NCBI RefSeq assembly: GCF_016925555.1
Contig: NZ_CP070479.1
Coordinates: 248,001 to 312,000, forward strand
Direction: 5' to 3'
Length of the DNA: 64,000 nucleotides
From: Mycoplasma tauri
Lineage (GTDB): Bacteria; Bacillota_I; Bacilli_A; Mycoplasmatales; Metamycoplasmataceae
The position numbers and the translations under genes were made by a program. Shown one piece after another: positions 10,558 through 20,692 of this stretch. Position 1 is the stretch's first letter. Every line of letters begins with the position of its first letter. The notes beneath the pieces were generated by a model. That model did not search any database. It worked only from the letters and a program-made list of their open reading frames with translations, and was not told the DNA's origin.

Positions 10558-10655
10558 TAACTTTAACATAAGCATAATTTAATTGCATGCACAAATCAGT
10601 AAACAAATTCATAACGTTTATAAAAGGAAGATTTATAAAATATTTTAATTAAAAG
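10558..10655. other. Intergenic spacer with no gene seen
   Basis: With the remnant and the two terminators this completes the gap between the repeat protein and deoC. It is A/T-rich, has no open frame of note and no clear promoter. Confidence 0.5.
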
Positions 10656-10692
10656 TATAAAAAACCTTAGCTATAGCTAAGGAATTTTATTA
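10656..10692 (-). terminator. Terminator of the deo operon
   Basis: CCTTAGCTATAGCTAAGG (10665-10682) is a perfect palindrome; on the minus strand it is followed by six Ts, just past the deoC stop. Confidence 0.85.
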
Positions 10693-10696
10693 ATAA

Positions 10697-11362
10697 TTAA
10701 TATCCGCTTGTTGAACTTTTTCCTTCGATAATTGCAACTGATCTACTTGTTCCAAAACGATCAGAACCAGCTTTATTCATTTTTATTAAATCATCGATAT
10801 TTGCAATACCACCAGCAGCTTTAATTAATAATTTGTCACCACAAACACTTTTCATTATTTCAACATCAGATAAAGAAGCTCCTCTTGATGAAAAACCTGT
10901 TGAAGTTTTAATAAATTCGGCGCCTGAAGCCATAACTATTTCAGTTGCTTTTCTAATTTGTTCATCAGTTAATAATGCAGTTTCAATAATAACTTTTAAT
11001 GTGTGCGAACCACAAGCTTTTTTAACTGCTTTAATGTCTTCAAGAACATAATCATAGTTACCTTCTTTAAGTTTACCAATTTGAATAACCATGTCAATTT
11101 CATCAGCTCCAGCTTTAATAGCTTCAGCAGCTTCAAAAGCTTTACATTGAGTTAACATAGCCCCAAGAGGGAAGCCTATAACTGATGTAATTCCTACAGA
11201 AGTACCTGCAAGTTTTTCTTTTGCATAAGGAACAAGTGAAGAGTTAACACAAACTGTTTTAAAGTCGTATTTTATAGCTTCATTAGTTAATTTGTCAATA
11301 TCCTTTTCAGTAGCATCAGCCATTAAAAAAGTATGATCTATCAATTTATTGTATTTTTCCAT
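10697..11362 (-). CDS. deoC: Deoxyribose-phosphate aldolase
   Basis: 221 residues, typical for DeoC. It splits 2-deoxyribose 5-phosphate into glyceraldehyde 3-phosphate and acetaldehyde, so nucleoside sugar enters glycolysis. Catalytic residues are visible: Asp90 (GADEIDMVI), the Schiff-base Lys152 (EFIKTSTGF) and Lys181 (IKAAGGI). It is the last gene of the leftward deoD-deoA-deoC set, starting 17 bases after deoA. The first codons MEKYNKLIDHTFL match the family N-terminus. Confidence 0.96.
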   Translation of the reverse strand: MEKYNKLIDHTFLMADATEKDIDKLTNEAIKYDFKTVCVNSSLVPYAKEKLAGTSVGITSVIGFPLGAMLTQCKAFEAAEAIKAGADEIDMVIQIGKLKEGNYDYVLEDIKAVKKACGSHTLKVIIETALLTDEQIRKATEIVMASGAEFIKTSTGFSSRGASLSDVEIMKSVCGDKLLIKAAGGIANIDDLIKMNKAGSDRFGTSRSVAIIEGKSSTSGY

Positions 11363-11379
11363 AATATAAGTCCAATTTT

Positions 11380-12675
11380 CTATTTTAATCTATCAATAAT
11401 AATTATATTTTCAACTTGCTTAGAGCTAATTCTATAAGCTTGAGCAAGCTCACTAACTAGTGATTTGTCGATTGGTTTTGATGAGTAAAGAGTGAATAGC
11501 TTTTCGCCTTTTTTTACTGATTCATTGGTCTTTTTGGCTAATGATATCCCTGCTTCAAAATCAATTTTATCTTCTTTTGTTGCTCTACCGGCCCCAAGTT
11601 TCATGGCTACTATGCCAAATGTTAAAGCATCAAAAATTTCTAAGAAACCATCTTCTTCAGCTATTACTTCAAGAGAATACTTAGGGTTTCAGAAATTTTT
11701 ATCTTTAAGGGCTTTAACATCACCACCTTGAAGTTCGATAAATTCATAAAACTTTTCAAGAGCTTTACCGTTTTTAATAACCTCATCAACAAGTTTAAGT
11801 CCTTCTTCATGGCTTTTAACAATTTTTGATTGTTCCATGATTGTTGCACATGATGAGTAAACTAATTCATTGAAGTCTGCTGGGCCCTTGCCTTCTAGTG
11901 TTCAAATAGCTTCTAAAACTTCATTTTTATTACCAATTTCGCGTCCAATTGGTCTTGACATATTAGTAATTTCAGCTCTAACATCTACATTCAATTCTTT
12001 ACCAATTGAAATCATTGTTCTTGCTAATTCTCTGGCAGAATCCGGGTCCTTCATGAATGCTCCATTACCACATTTAACATCAAGTAATATTGCATCACTA
12101 CCAGTTGCTAATTTTTTAGACATGATACTTGATGCAATTAGAGGAATTGATTGTACACAAGAAGTCACATCTCTAAGTGCATAAATTTTCTTGTCTGCTG
12201 GAACAAGTGAAGCACTTTGACCAATAACTGCAATTTTGTTATTTTTAACTTGATTAATGAACTGTTCATCAGTTAATTCAACACTAAAACCAGGAATTGA
12301 TTCAAGTTTGTCAATAGTTCCACCAGTGTGTCCTAACCCTCTACCTGACATTTTTGCAACTGGAGCACCAAGCGCAGCACAGATTGGAGCAACTGCTAAA
12401 GTTGTTTTATCACCAACTCCACCAGTTGAATGTTTATCAACTTTTATACCTGGTATTGATGATAAGTCCATAACATCTCCTGAATGCATCATAACTTTAG
12501 TGAAATGAGCTAATTCAGCAGGTTTCATACCTTGAAACATAACTGCCATTAAGAAAGCAGACATTTGATAATCTGGCATTGTACCTTTAGTATAAGAAGT
12601 TAATAAAAATTCAATTTCTTTATTATCTAAGGATTCGCCATGTCTTTTTTTCTCAATTAAATCTACTATACGCAT
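11380..12675 (-). CDS. deoA: Thymidine / pyrimidine-nucleoside phosphorylase
   Basis: 431 residues with TGA Trp codons, first at 11902-11904. It phosphorolyses (deoxy)thymidine or uridine to base plus sugar 1-phosphate. The family signature KMSGRGLGHTGGTIDKLES is intact, as are the phosphate-binding KHSTGGVGDKTT and KKLATGSDAILLDVKCGNGAFM segments. The start MRIVDLIEKKRHGE is the conserved beginning. It lies 10 bases downstream of deoD and 17 upstream of deoC. Whether it prefers thymidine alone or pyrimidine nucleosides broadly cannot be told from sequence. Confidence 0.95.
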
Positions 12676-12685
12676 TTTGTTCTTT

Positions 12686-13390
12686 CTATTGCGCTAATTC
12701 TAGAGCAATTTTCATCATATTTGTGAATGCTGATTGTCTTTCTTCTGGAGTTGTTTCTTCATGTGTTATTAAGTTATCACTAATTGTTAATAAACAAGCT
12801 GCTTTTTTACCTAATCTTTCTGCATTTGTAAATAAAGCATAACTTTCCATTTCTACACAATCTGCTTGAGTTTCTTTAATTCTTTCTTCAAGAGGTACTG
12901 ATGAGTAAAATACATCAGAAGAGTGAGCTCTAACTTTTGTTAAAGGAATATTTAATTCTCTTGCATGTTTTTCTAATTCTTCATTTAGTTCAACACTTGG
13001 GTAAGCTACACTAGAGTGGTCATTTACAACAAGTCTTCTAAATGCATTTGAATCTGAATAACATGAGTCAACTAGGACAGTGTCATAAAGTTTTAAATCT
13101 GCTTTGTATGAACCAGCTGAGCCAATTCTAACAATTTTTTCAACCCCATAAAAGTTGAATAATTCATAACTGTAAATACCAATTGATGGGCAACCCATAC
13201 CACTAGCAGCTATTGTTATTTTTCTGCCTTTGTATGTTCCTGTAAACATCAACATATTTCTTACAGTATTAACAATTTCATAGCCTTCATCCAAAAATGT
13301 ATCAGCTATATATTTTGCTCTTAGTGGGTCTCCAGGCATTAAAACTACTTTTGCAATTTGACCAGCCTTAGCATTAATGTGTGGTGTCAT
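12686..13390 (-). CDS. deoD: Purine-nucleoside phosphorylase (DeoD type)
   Basis: 234 residues from the ATG at 13390, which has AAGGAG 6 bases upstream; an in-frame ATG five codons earlier lies before that site and is rejected. Family landmarks: the start TPHINAKAGQIAKVVLMPGDPLRAKYI (phosphate site GDPLRA), GSAGSY, and the nucleoside pocket VEMESYALF. The hexameric enzyme releases purine bases with ribose or deoxyribose 1-phosphate. First gene of the deo operon; the products flow to DeoA and DeoC. Confidence 0.95.
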   Translation of the reverse strand: MTPHINAKAGQIAKVVLMPGDPLRAKYIADTFLDEGYEIVNTVRNMLMFTGTYKGRKITIAASGMGCPSIGIYSYELFNFYGVEKIVRIGSAGSYKADLKLYDTVLVDSCYSDSNAFRRLVVNDHSSVAYPSVELNEELEKHARELNIPLTKVRAHSSDVFYSSVPLEERIKETQADCVEMESYALFTNAERLGKKAACLLTISDNLITHEETTPEERQSAFTNMMKIALELAQ

Positions 13391-13412
13391 ATTTTTCTCC
13401 TTCATTTAAAAA

Positions 13413-13460
13413 TTAACTTAAGTGTGAATTTCTAAGAATAGTAATAATAACTTAAGTTAA
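13413..13460 (-). promoter_or_regulatory. Paired palindromes upstream of deoD, possible operator
   Basis: TTAACTTAAG (13413-13422) and its exact reverse complement CTTAAGTTAA (13451-13460) flank 28 bases just upstream of the deoD start. Each copy also contains the self-complementary core ACTTAAGT, so the two look like paired binding sites of a dimeric regulator across the deo promoter. No regulator gene is adjacent; the role is inferred. Confidence 0.4.
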
Positions 13461-13803
13461 TGGCAATTAAAATTATTTAAAAAATATTAGATTAAATGCA
13501 TTTAAATTTTACCACAATAAATAATGATGATGTTTGATAAACAAATATTACAAAAAATGACTAATTTATCTTTTTTAAAGGTTTATTTGTTAAAACTTTA
13601 CCACAATAAAATAAAGTGACTTAAGGTCATTTTTTAGAAAATTAATTACATAAATTTAATAATTATTAAAAGTGTTGTTAATTAATAAATTTAATTGATA
13701 TTTATAAATAAATAATCATTTATGAAAATGTTTTTGTTTTACTTATTTTTTAATATGATTAATAAGCACTATTTAGCAAGAATTTGTATAAAAGGAGGAA
13801 TTT
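13461..13803. other. Divergent intergenic region between deoD and the HAD gene
   Basis: No gene is seen. It holds a 14-bp direct repeat, TTTACCACAATAAA, at 13508-13521 and 13597-13610, and a weak hairpin with Ts at 13613-13638 (AAAGTGAC / GTCATTTT). The rest is A/T-rich. These may be control elements for the two diverging genes. Confidence 0.45.
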
Positions 13804-14622
13804 ATGTATAAAAAATCTATTGTTTTTAGTGATGTTGACGGAACTCTTTATGCAAGAGATAATTATGTTTCAAATTTTAACTTAGATATTATCAAAGGCA
13901 ATAATTTAAGTTTTAATATAGCAACAGGCAATCCTATTTGTCCTAGAATGATCAAATTAGCAAAATTAACAAATGCTGATTACATTATTGGTTCTTCTGG
14001 TGTTCAAATTTATGATTATAAACATAATAAATTTGTCAAGGAAGATTACATTAATCCAGAAGCTGTAAGTCAAGTTTTCTCAATTCTTAAAAAACACAGC
14101 ATACCAGCTGCAGCATGATCAAGCAAAATATTTTATGTTTTTAGAGAAGATGAAAAAGAATTCTTAAACAAAATTTATTTTAGATACGAAAGCTTCGATC
14201 AATTTACAGTTTACAATGAAGGCGATGAAATACTACCAGTTTCTAAGATAGAAGTTTATTTTGAACATATAGATAACATTGATAATCTTATTGGCGATCT
14301 TGAAAAACTAGATTGTAAATTAATTAAAACCCATATGAATCTTGAAATTCTTCCAAAAGGTGGTTCAAAAGGTGAAGCCATTGTTTGAATGCTAGAAAAC
14401 ATTTTTAAGAATCATTCAAAGGAAGAAATAATGGTAATTGGTGATAGTGAAAATGACTTTTCAATGTTCAAAAGATTTAATTACTCATATGCTATGGATA
14501 ATGCAAAAGATGAAGTTAAAGAAAAAGCTAGCTTTGTCACAAAAGCTGTTCAAGAGCATGGATTAGGATATGCAATTCTTGATTATTTAGAAAAATTCAA
14601 TAAAGAAGTCAACAATAAATAA
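13804..14622 (+). CDS. HAD-family hydrolase (Cof type phosphatase)
   Basis: 272 residues, with TGA read as Trp at 14116-14118 and 14386-14388. HAD motif I is FSDVDGTLY with the nucleophile Asp10 and Asp12; motif II Thr is in NIATGNP; motif III/IV is seen as KGGSKGEA and GDSENDFSMF near the C-terminus. The length and cap layout fit the Cof/YidA subgroup, which dephosphorylates sugar phosphates, FMN or similar small molecules; the substrate cannot be predicted. A strong AAAGGAGGAA ribosome binding site precedes the ATG. Confidence 0.88.
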
Positions 14623-14630
14623 TTTTATAT

Positions 14631-14668
14631 ATTTGCCTATAAAACAGGCAAATTTATTATTTTTTTAT
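14631..14668 (+). terminator. Hairpin between the HAD gene and obgE
   Basis: ATTTGCCT / AGGCAAAT enclose a 7-base loop and are followed by a T-rich run, 9 bases after the HAD stop and 20 before obgE. Confidence 0.75.
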
Positions 14669-14687
14669 AAGAAGAAGGAATAATATT

Positions 14688-15956
14688 ATGGCAAAATTTA
14701 TAGATCAAGTTAAGCTAACATTAGTAGCAGGAAAAGGCGGAGACGGTATTATTTCCTTTCGTAGAGAAGCCCATGTGGATAAAGGTGGTCCTAATGGCGG
14801 AGACGGCGGAAAAGGCGGTGATATCTATTTTGTAGGCGACAAAGGCAAAAATACTTTATTAACACTTTATGGTAATAAGAAAATAACTGCTGAAGATGGG
14901 GTTAACGGAGGACCTAAAAATCTTTATGGTGCAACAGGAAAAAGTACTTATGTTAAAGTTCCTATTGGTACTGTTGTTTATAAAAATAACAGAGTTATAG
15001 CAGATGTAATTGAAGAAAAACCATATCTTGTAGCTAAAGGTGGTATCGGCGGAAGAGGAAACAATAAGTTTAAAACATCAAGAAATACAGCCCCTAGAAT
15101 TTGTGAGAATGGAACAAAAGGAGAAGAGTTCTTAGCTCATATAGTTTTAAAGGTTATGTCTGATGTAGGAATAATTGGTAAACCAAGTGCTGGCAAGAGT
15201 ACATTATTAAGTGCTCTTTCAAATGCAAAAGCTAAAATAGCAGAATATGAATTTACTACACTTGTTCCACAACTTGGATTAGTAAGATATTATGATAATT
15301 CTTTTACTATTGCTGACTTGCCAGGGCTTATTAAAGGCGCTTCACTTGGCAAAGGTTTAGGAATTCAATTTTTAAAACATATTGAACGTTGTAGAGTGGT
15401 TGTTCAAATTATTGACTTTGGTAGTGAAGAAAAAGACCCTATTGAAGACTACAATACAATTAATAGTGAACTTCAAGCATATAGTGATAAATTAGCTAAT
15501 AAACCACAATTAGTTGTTGCTAATAAGTCTGATAAAGACTGTTTTATAGCTAAATTAGAAAAATTTAACAAAGAATTTCCAAATGTAAAAGTTGTTTCAA
15601 TAAGTGCTTTAGAACGTAATAATTTAGATGAATTAAAATCTGAAATTTGAAAACTTTTAGAGGAAAATAAATCACTTATTGTCACAGAAGAAAATGACAA
15701 AAATGAAGTGGTTGAAATAAAACTTGAAAAAGACTATGAAATACTAAATCCTTATAGTGGCTTTTTTGAAATTAACGGACCAAAGATTGAAAAGATTTAT
15801 CAAAGAATACCTCTTATAAGCTATGATAATCTTTTAAGATTTAATAATATGCTTAAAAAGATTGGTATTTGAGATGAATTAATTAAAAAAGGAATAGAAC
15901 CAGGCGATACAGTTAGAATATTAAGCTATGAATTTGAATGAGACGGAGAGTTTTAA
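14688..15956 (+). CDS. obgE: GTPase Obg
   Basis: 422 residues. The Gly-rich Obg fold occupies about 1-158 (FIDQVKLTLVAGKGGDG, then NGGDGGKGGD), followed by the G domain with G1 GKPSAGKST (about 164-172), switch I T (FTTLVPQLG), G3 DLPGL and G4 NKSD, and a C-terminal OCT domain (ending about WDGEF). Several TGA Trp codons fall in the last third. Obg proteins act in ribosome assembly and stress response and are essential in most bacteria. AGAAGGAA precedes the ATG. Confidence 0.95.
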
Positions 15957-15976
15957 AACTCTTTGTTTTTTTATTT
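15945..15976 (+). terminator. Terminator overlapping the end of obgE
   Basis: The palindrome AGAGTTTTAAAACTCT (15947-15962) includes the obgE stop codon and is followed by a T run. No other feature is seen up to the next gene end at 16081. Confidence 0.75.
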
Positions 15977-16080
15977 TTTTAAAGCAATAGTCCATTAATA
16001 TTTTAATCAACATATAAGTCTAATTTATAGGTAAAAACATTTTAAAATGATCAAAATGCAAAATAAAAAAGCATGTTCAT

Positions 16081-17124
16081 TTAGTTTTTATTTTCAAAGT
16101 ATGATCTCACGATTGGCGCTACTTCTTCACCATATATTTTTATAGCTTCCATTAAATCTTCATGTGGAATAGAACCAGTTGGCATATGTAAAATAAAACG
16201 GTCAATTTGGAGTTCCTCAATAAGTTTTATTATCTTGTTAGCAACTAATTTTGCATCACCAACAATCATTGCTCCTTCATCAGAAATCATATGATTATAT
16301 GCTTCTCTACTTAATTCTGTTCATGAACTTCTTGTTCTGGCTACATTGTCAACTAGCTGTTTTGTTGGATGAAAAAAGTCATTTTGTGCTTTTTGATTAT
16401 CGTTTGAAATATATCCTCAAGAGTGAACAGCAACTTTTAGTTTATCTATTGAATGATTGTATTGCTGACCAACATGCTTATATAATTGGATAATTCGTTT
16501 AAAAGCTAATGGATTACCACCAATTATTGCATATGCAATTGGTAAGCCTTTTTCTGCAGTATTTATTGATGATTCTATATTGCCACCAGTTGCTACTCAA
16601 ATAGGTAAATTTTGTGCTCTTGGATAAATTCCTTTATTATCGATTGATTGTGTAAACTTGCCTTTTCATTCAACTATTTCATTCTCGCTAATGTTTAATA
16701 ACATGTCTAGTTTTTCTTTAAATAGTTCATCATAATCTTTTAAGTCATATCCAAATAGAGGAAAAGACTCAACAAATGAGCCACGACCAACCATTATTTC
16801 TGCTCTACCATTTGATAAAGCATCAATGTGTGCAAAGTTTTGATAAACCCTAACAGGATCATTTGAAGATAATACAGTAACTGCGCTTGATAATTTAATA
16901 TTTTTAGTTTTTACTGCTGCTGCAGCTAAAATCATTTCTGGACTTGAAACAGCGAAGTCAGATCTATGGTGTTCGCCAACTGCATAAATATCTAGACCAA
17001 TTTTATCTGCTAACTCTACTTCTTCAATCATGTTTCTTATTCTTTGCTGATGTGAGATACATTTTCCTGTTTTTTCTAATATTGTCGTTTCGCCAAATGT
17101 TGATATTCCTAATTCTATTTTCAT
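16081..17124 (-). CDS. Luciferase-like (LLM class) flavin-dependent oxidoreductase
   Basis: 347 residues including several TGA Trp codons (first at 16666-16668). The N-terminal beta/alpha barrel is clear: [33 protein letters not shown], the [21 protein letters not shown] strand, and [15 protein letters not shown], all hallmarks of bacterial luciferase-like FMN or F420 enzymes of the group annotated as CE1758/MsnO8-like. The real substrate is unknown. AGGAGT precedes the ATG. It is a single leftward gene, divergent from the hsdS copies. Confidence 0.88.
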
Positions 17125-17201
17125 GTTTAAACTCCTTTTTTACTTTTAGAATTATATAAGAAATAAAGCGTCAGGTTTTAAAGTGTATTTTTTGCTTTTT
17201 T

Positions 17202-17729
17202 ATTGAGAAATTAAACAATAATCATTTCACTTGAGAACAACGCAAAGTTGGTGATTTATTAACCACACTGTCATGCAGGGAATATATTAGAGAACCTGAA
17301 CAAGGCGGGAAATATGAAATTATCCAACAAGGAGACAACCCAATTTTGGGATTTTGTTCAGGTTCAGCTTTTCCAGATTATAAAAATGTGATTATTTTTG
17401 GTGACCACACTGTTTCACTATTTTTACCAAAAAGGCCATTTTTTATTGCTACAGATGGAATTAAATTTTTAAAACCAAAGAATGATATTGGCAGAGATTT
17501 TCTCTATTTCATATTAAAAAGATATAAACCTGAACAAAATGGTTACAAAAGACACTGGTCAATTTTCATTAATAAAAATTGCTTTAAAACACTAAATCAG
17601 TATGAACAACAAAAAATATCTAGCTTATTTTTAAATTTAAACACCTCAATCACCCTTCATCAGCGTAAGTTAGAAAAGCTAAACAACATTAAAAATATGC
17701 TTTTAGAAAAGATGTTTGTAAATGAATAA
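17202..17729 (+). pseudogene. 5'-truncated hsdS fragment (C-terminal recognition domain alpha)
   Basis: The frame is open from about 17163 but has no ATG, GTG or TTG and no ribosome binding site. Similarity to the other hsdS copies begins abruptly at 17231 (CTTGAGAACAACGC), so the N-terminal half is missing. What remains is one target-recognition domain (here called alpha, starting VGDLLTTLSCREYIRE), the coiled-coil conserved region HQRKLEKLNNIKNMLLEKMF, and a stop. The coding sequence is almost identical to 18334-18831. It is probably silent and may serve as a sequence donor. Its stop overlaps the next hsdS start by 8 bases. Confidence 0.75.
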
Positions 17730-19434
17730 ACCACTTAAACCAGCAATTAGATTCAAGGAATTTACCAACGATTGACAACAGAGAAGGTTGGGTGATATTG
17801 CCGATAGATACGATAATCTGCGTGTTCCAATTAGTGAACATATGAGGGAAAAGGGCAGCACCCCATATTATGGAGCTAATGGAATACAAGGCTATATAAA
17901 GGGACACACACATAATGGAGAGTTTGTTTTGGTTGCTGAAGATGGCGCTAATGATTTAAAAAACTATCCTGTTCAATATGTAAATGGCAAAATTTGAGTT
18001 AATAATCATGCTCATGTATTAATATCTAACAAAAATAATTCAACATTGTTTTTAAAGTACTTAATAAACGCAAATGATTTATCAACTATATTAGTTGGTT
18101 CTGATAGAAAAAAATTAAATTCCAATGATTTGATGAGCATGAATTTTTGGGTAACAGATTTTAATGAACAACATAATATTTCTACCTTATTTTTTGGTTT
18201 AGACACCCTAATCACCTTTCAAAAGCGTAAGTTAGAAAAGCTAAAAAACATTAAAAATATGCTCTTAGAAAAGATGTTTGCGGATGAAAAAACACTAAAA
18301 CCAGCTATTAGATTCAAGGAATTTACTAACGCTTGAGAACAACGCAAAGTTGGTGATTTATTAACCACACTGTCATGCAGGGAATATATTAGAGAACCTG
18401 AACAAGGCGGGAAATATGAAATTATCCAACAAGGAGACAACCCAATTTTGGGATTTTGTTCAGGTTCAGCTTTTCCAGATTATAAAAATGTGATTATTTT
18501 TGGTGACCACACTGTTTCACTATTTTTACCAAAAAGGCCATTTTTTATTGCTACAGATGGAATTAAATTTTTAAAACCAAAGAATGATATTGGCAGAGAT
18601 TTTCTCTATTTCATATTAAAAAGATATAAACCTGAACAAAATGGTTACAAAAGACACTGGTCAATTTTCATTAATAAAAATTGCTTTAAAACACTAAATC
18701 AGTATGAACAACAAAAAATATCTAGCTTATTTTTAAATTTAAACACCTCAATCACCCTTCATCAGCGTAAGTTAGAAAAGCTAAAAAACATTAAAAATAT
18801 GCTTTTAGAAAAGATGTTTGTAAATGAATAAACCACTTAAACCAGCAATTAGATTCAAGGAATTTACCAACGATTGACAACAGAGAAGGTTGGGTGATAT
18901 TGCCGATAGATACGATAATCTGCGTGTTCCAATTAGTGAACATATGAGGGAAAAGGGCAGCACCCCATATTATGGAGCTAATGGAATACAAGGCTATATA
19001 AAGGGACACACACATAATGGAGAGTTTGTTTTGGTTGCTGAAGATGGCGCTAATGATTTAAAAAACTATCCTGTTCAATATGTAAATGGCAAAATTTGAG
19101 TTAATAATCATGCTCATGTATTAAAATCTAACAAAAATAATTCAACATTGTTTTTAAAGTACTTAATAAACGCAAATGATTTATCAACTATATTAGTTGG
19201 TTCTGATAGAAAAAAATTAAATTCCAATGATTTGATGAGCATGAATTTTTGGGTAACAGATTTTAATGAACAACATAATATTTCTACCTTATTTTTTGGT
19301 TTAGACACCCTAATCACCTTTCAAAAGCGTAAGTTAGAAAAGCTAAAAAACATTAAAAATATGCTCTTAGAAAAGATGTTTGCGGATGAAAAAACACTAA
19401 AACCAGCTATTAGATTCAAGGAATTTACTAACGC
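17231..19434 (+). repeat. Tandem duplication, two units of 1102 bp, inside the hsdS cluster
   Basis: Segments 17231-18332 and 18333-19434 are nearly identical: alpha domains start at 17346 and 18448, beta domains at 17788 and 18890, always 1102 bp apart. Rare differences exist, for example CTAAACAAC versus CTAAAAAAC near 17680/18782 and ATATCTAAC versus AAATCTAAC near 18024/19126. Confidence 0.93.
17722..18831 (+). CDS. hsdS: Type I restriction specificity subunit HsdS, copy B (domains beta-alpha)
   Basis: 369 residues, a complete HsdS with two target-recognition domains. It starts NKPLKPAIRFKEF at an ATG overlapping the previous stop, goes into domain beta (LGDIADRYDNLRVPIS, about 26-190), the first conserved helical linker (LEKLKNIKNMLLEKMFADE), then domain alpha (VGDLLTTLSC) and the second conserved helix, ending MFVNE. 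Both WEQR-type Trp residues are TGA. It is in the opposite orientation to hsdM and hsdR, and no promoter is visible ahead of it, so it may be expressed only after rearrangement. Confidence 0.85.
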
Positions 19435-20692
19435 TTGAGAACAGAGAAGGTTAGGAGATGTAGGCAGTTCAGTTTCTGGAATTTCGCTTGAAAAACACCT
19501 TGTAAATAATTCAATTTATAAGTTTGTTAGCATCGGAAGTTTTTCTGAAAACAGTGAATATGTAGACCAAAATCTTAGAATTGAACTAAATAGCAACACC
19601 AAGCCATATTTGTTAAATGAAAATGACCTTGTTATGATATTGAATGATAAAACTCAATATTGCAACATATTAGGAAGGGTATTAAAAATAGGTAAAAACG
19701 GAAAATTTATTCATAATCAAAGAACCCAACGAATAATACCTGACAAGAATATTTTTGATCCTTCATACTTATACTTTTTACTAAATTCATTCAATTTTAG
19801 GAGAAAGATAATACAAAATTCTCAAGGCAATACTCAGGTATATATAAATTGAAAAACAATAAAAACAATTAATTTAGCGTACTCAAACCATATTAGTGAA
19901 CAAATAAAAATTTCGTCTATATTTACATTTATAGATACCCTAATCACCCTTCATCAGCGTAAGTTAGAAAAGCTAAAAAACATTAAAAATATGCTTTTGG
20001 AAAAGATGTTTGCAGACGAAAAAACACTGAAACCTGCCATTAGATTCAAGGAATTTACTAACGCTTGAGAACAGAGAAGGTTAGGAGATGTAGGCAGTTC
20101 AGTTTCTGGAATTTCGCTTGAAAAACACCTTGTAAATAATTCAATTTATAAGTTTGTTAGCATCGGAAGTTTTTCTGAAAACAGTGAATATGTAGACCAA
20201 AATCTTAGAATTGAACTAAATAGCAACACCAAGCCATATTTGTTAAATGAAAATGACCTTGTTATGATATTGAATGATAAAACTCAATATTGCAACATAT
20301 TAGGAAGGGTATTAAAAATAGGTAAAAACGGAAAATTTATTCATAATCAAAGAACCCAACGAATAATACCTGACAAGAATATTTTTGATCCTTCATACTT
20401 ATACTTTTTACTAAATTCATTCAATTTTAGGAGAAAGATAATACAAAATTCTCAAGGCAATACTCAGGTATATATAAATTGAAAAACAATAAAAACAATT
20501 AATTTAGCGTACTCAAACCATATTAGTGAACAAATAAAAATTTCGTCTATATTTACATTTATAGATACCCTAATCACCCTTCATCAGCGTAATGTTTTTT
20601 TATTTATTTTTTCCCTTTTTTACATAAAAAAAGTATCTATTAATATGGGTGTAGAAAGGAAAAATGAAAAAATCAGAAATACTTTTATATAA
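18824..20692 (+). CDS. hsdS: HsdS-like protein, copy C, with three recognition domains (beta-gamma-gamma)
   Basis: 622 residues, much longer than a normal HsdS (about 400). Order: start NKPLKPAIRFKEF, domain beta, conserved linker, domain gamma (LGDVGSSVSGISLEKH), linker, and a second, virtually identical gamma. The last helical region is cut at LITLHQR (20590) and replaced by an unrelated hydrophobic tail (NVFLFIFSLFYIKKVS) that ends at 20692, overlapping the recombinase start by 29 bases in another frame. A three-domain subunit would not fit the usual two-HsdM complex, so this is more likely a recombination store than a working subunit (inference). Confidence 0.78.
19439..20591 (+). repeat. 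Duplicated gamma cassette, 630-bp period
   Basis: The gamma domain plus linker at 19439-20068 is repeated at 20069-20591; the internal ORF landmarks at 19610 and 20240 are exactly 630 bp apart and the coding sequence is identical. The second copy stops at CATCAGCGTAA. Confidence 0.92.
20644..20653 (+). repeat. Left half of a 10-bp inverted repeat flanking the recombinase gene
   Basis: TATGGGTGTA lies 11 bases before the recombinase ATG. Its exact reverse complement TACACCCATA is at 21596-21605, just after the gene. The pair could be recombinase-related sites; this is inference. Confidence 0.4.

Noticed and set aside
10833-11051. Plus-strand open frame opposite deoC
   Set aside because: Overlaps the intact deoC gene with all catalytic residues on the minus strand.
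11870-12508. Plus-strand open frames opposite deoA
   Set aside because: Shadows of the conserved thymidine phosphorylase gene.
17202-20692. CRISPR-like array because of regularly repeated sequence
   Set aside because: The repeats are long coding cassettes of hsdS, not short direct repeats with unique spacers; no cas gene is present.
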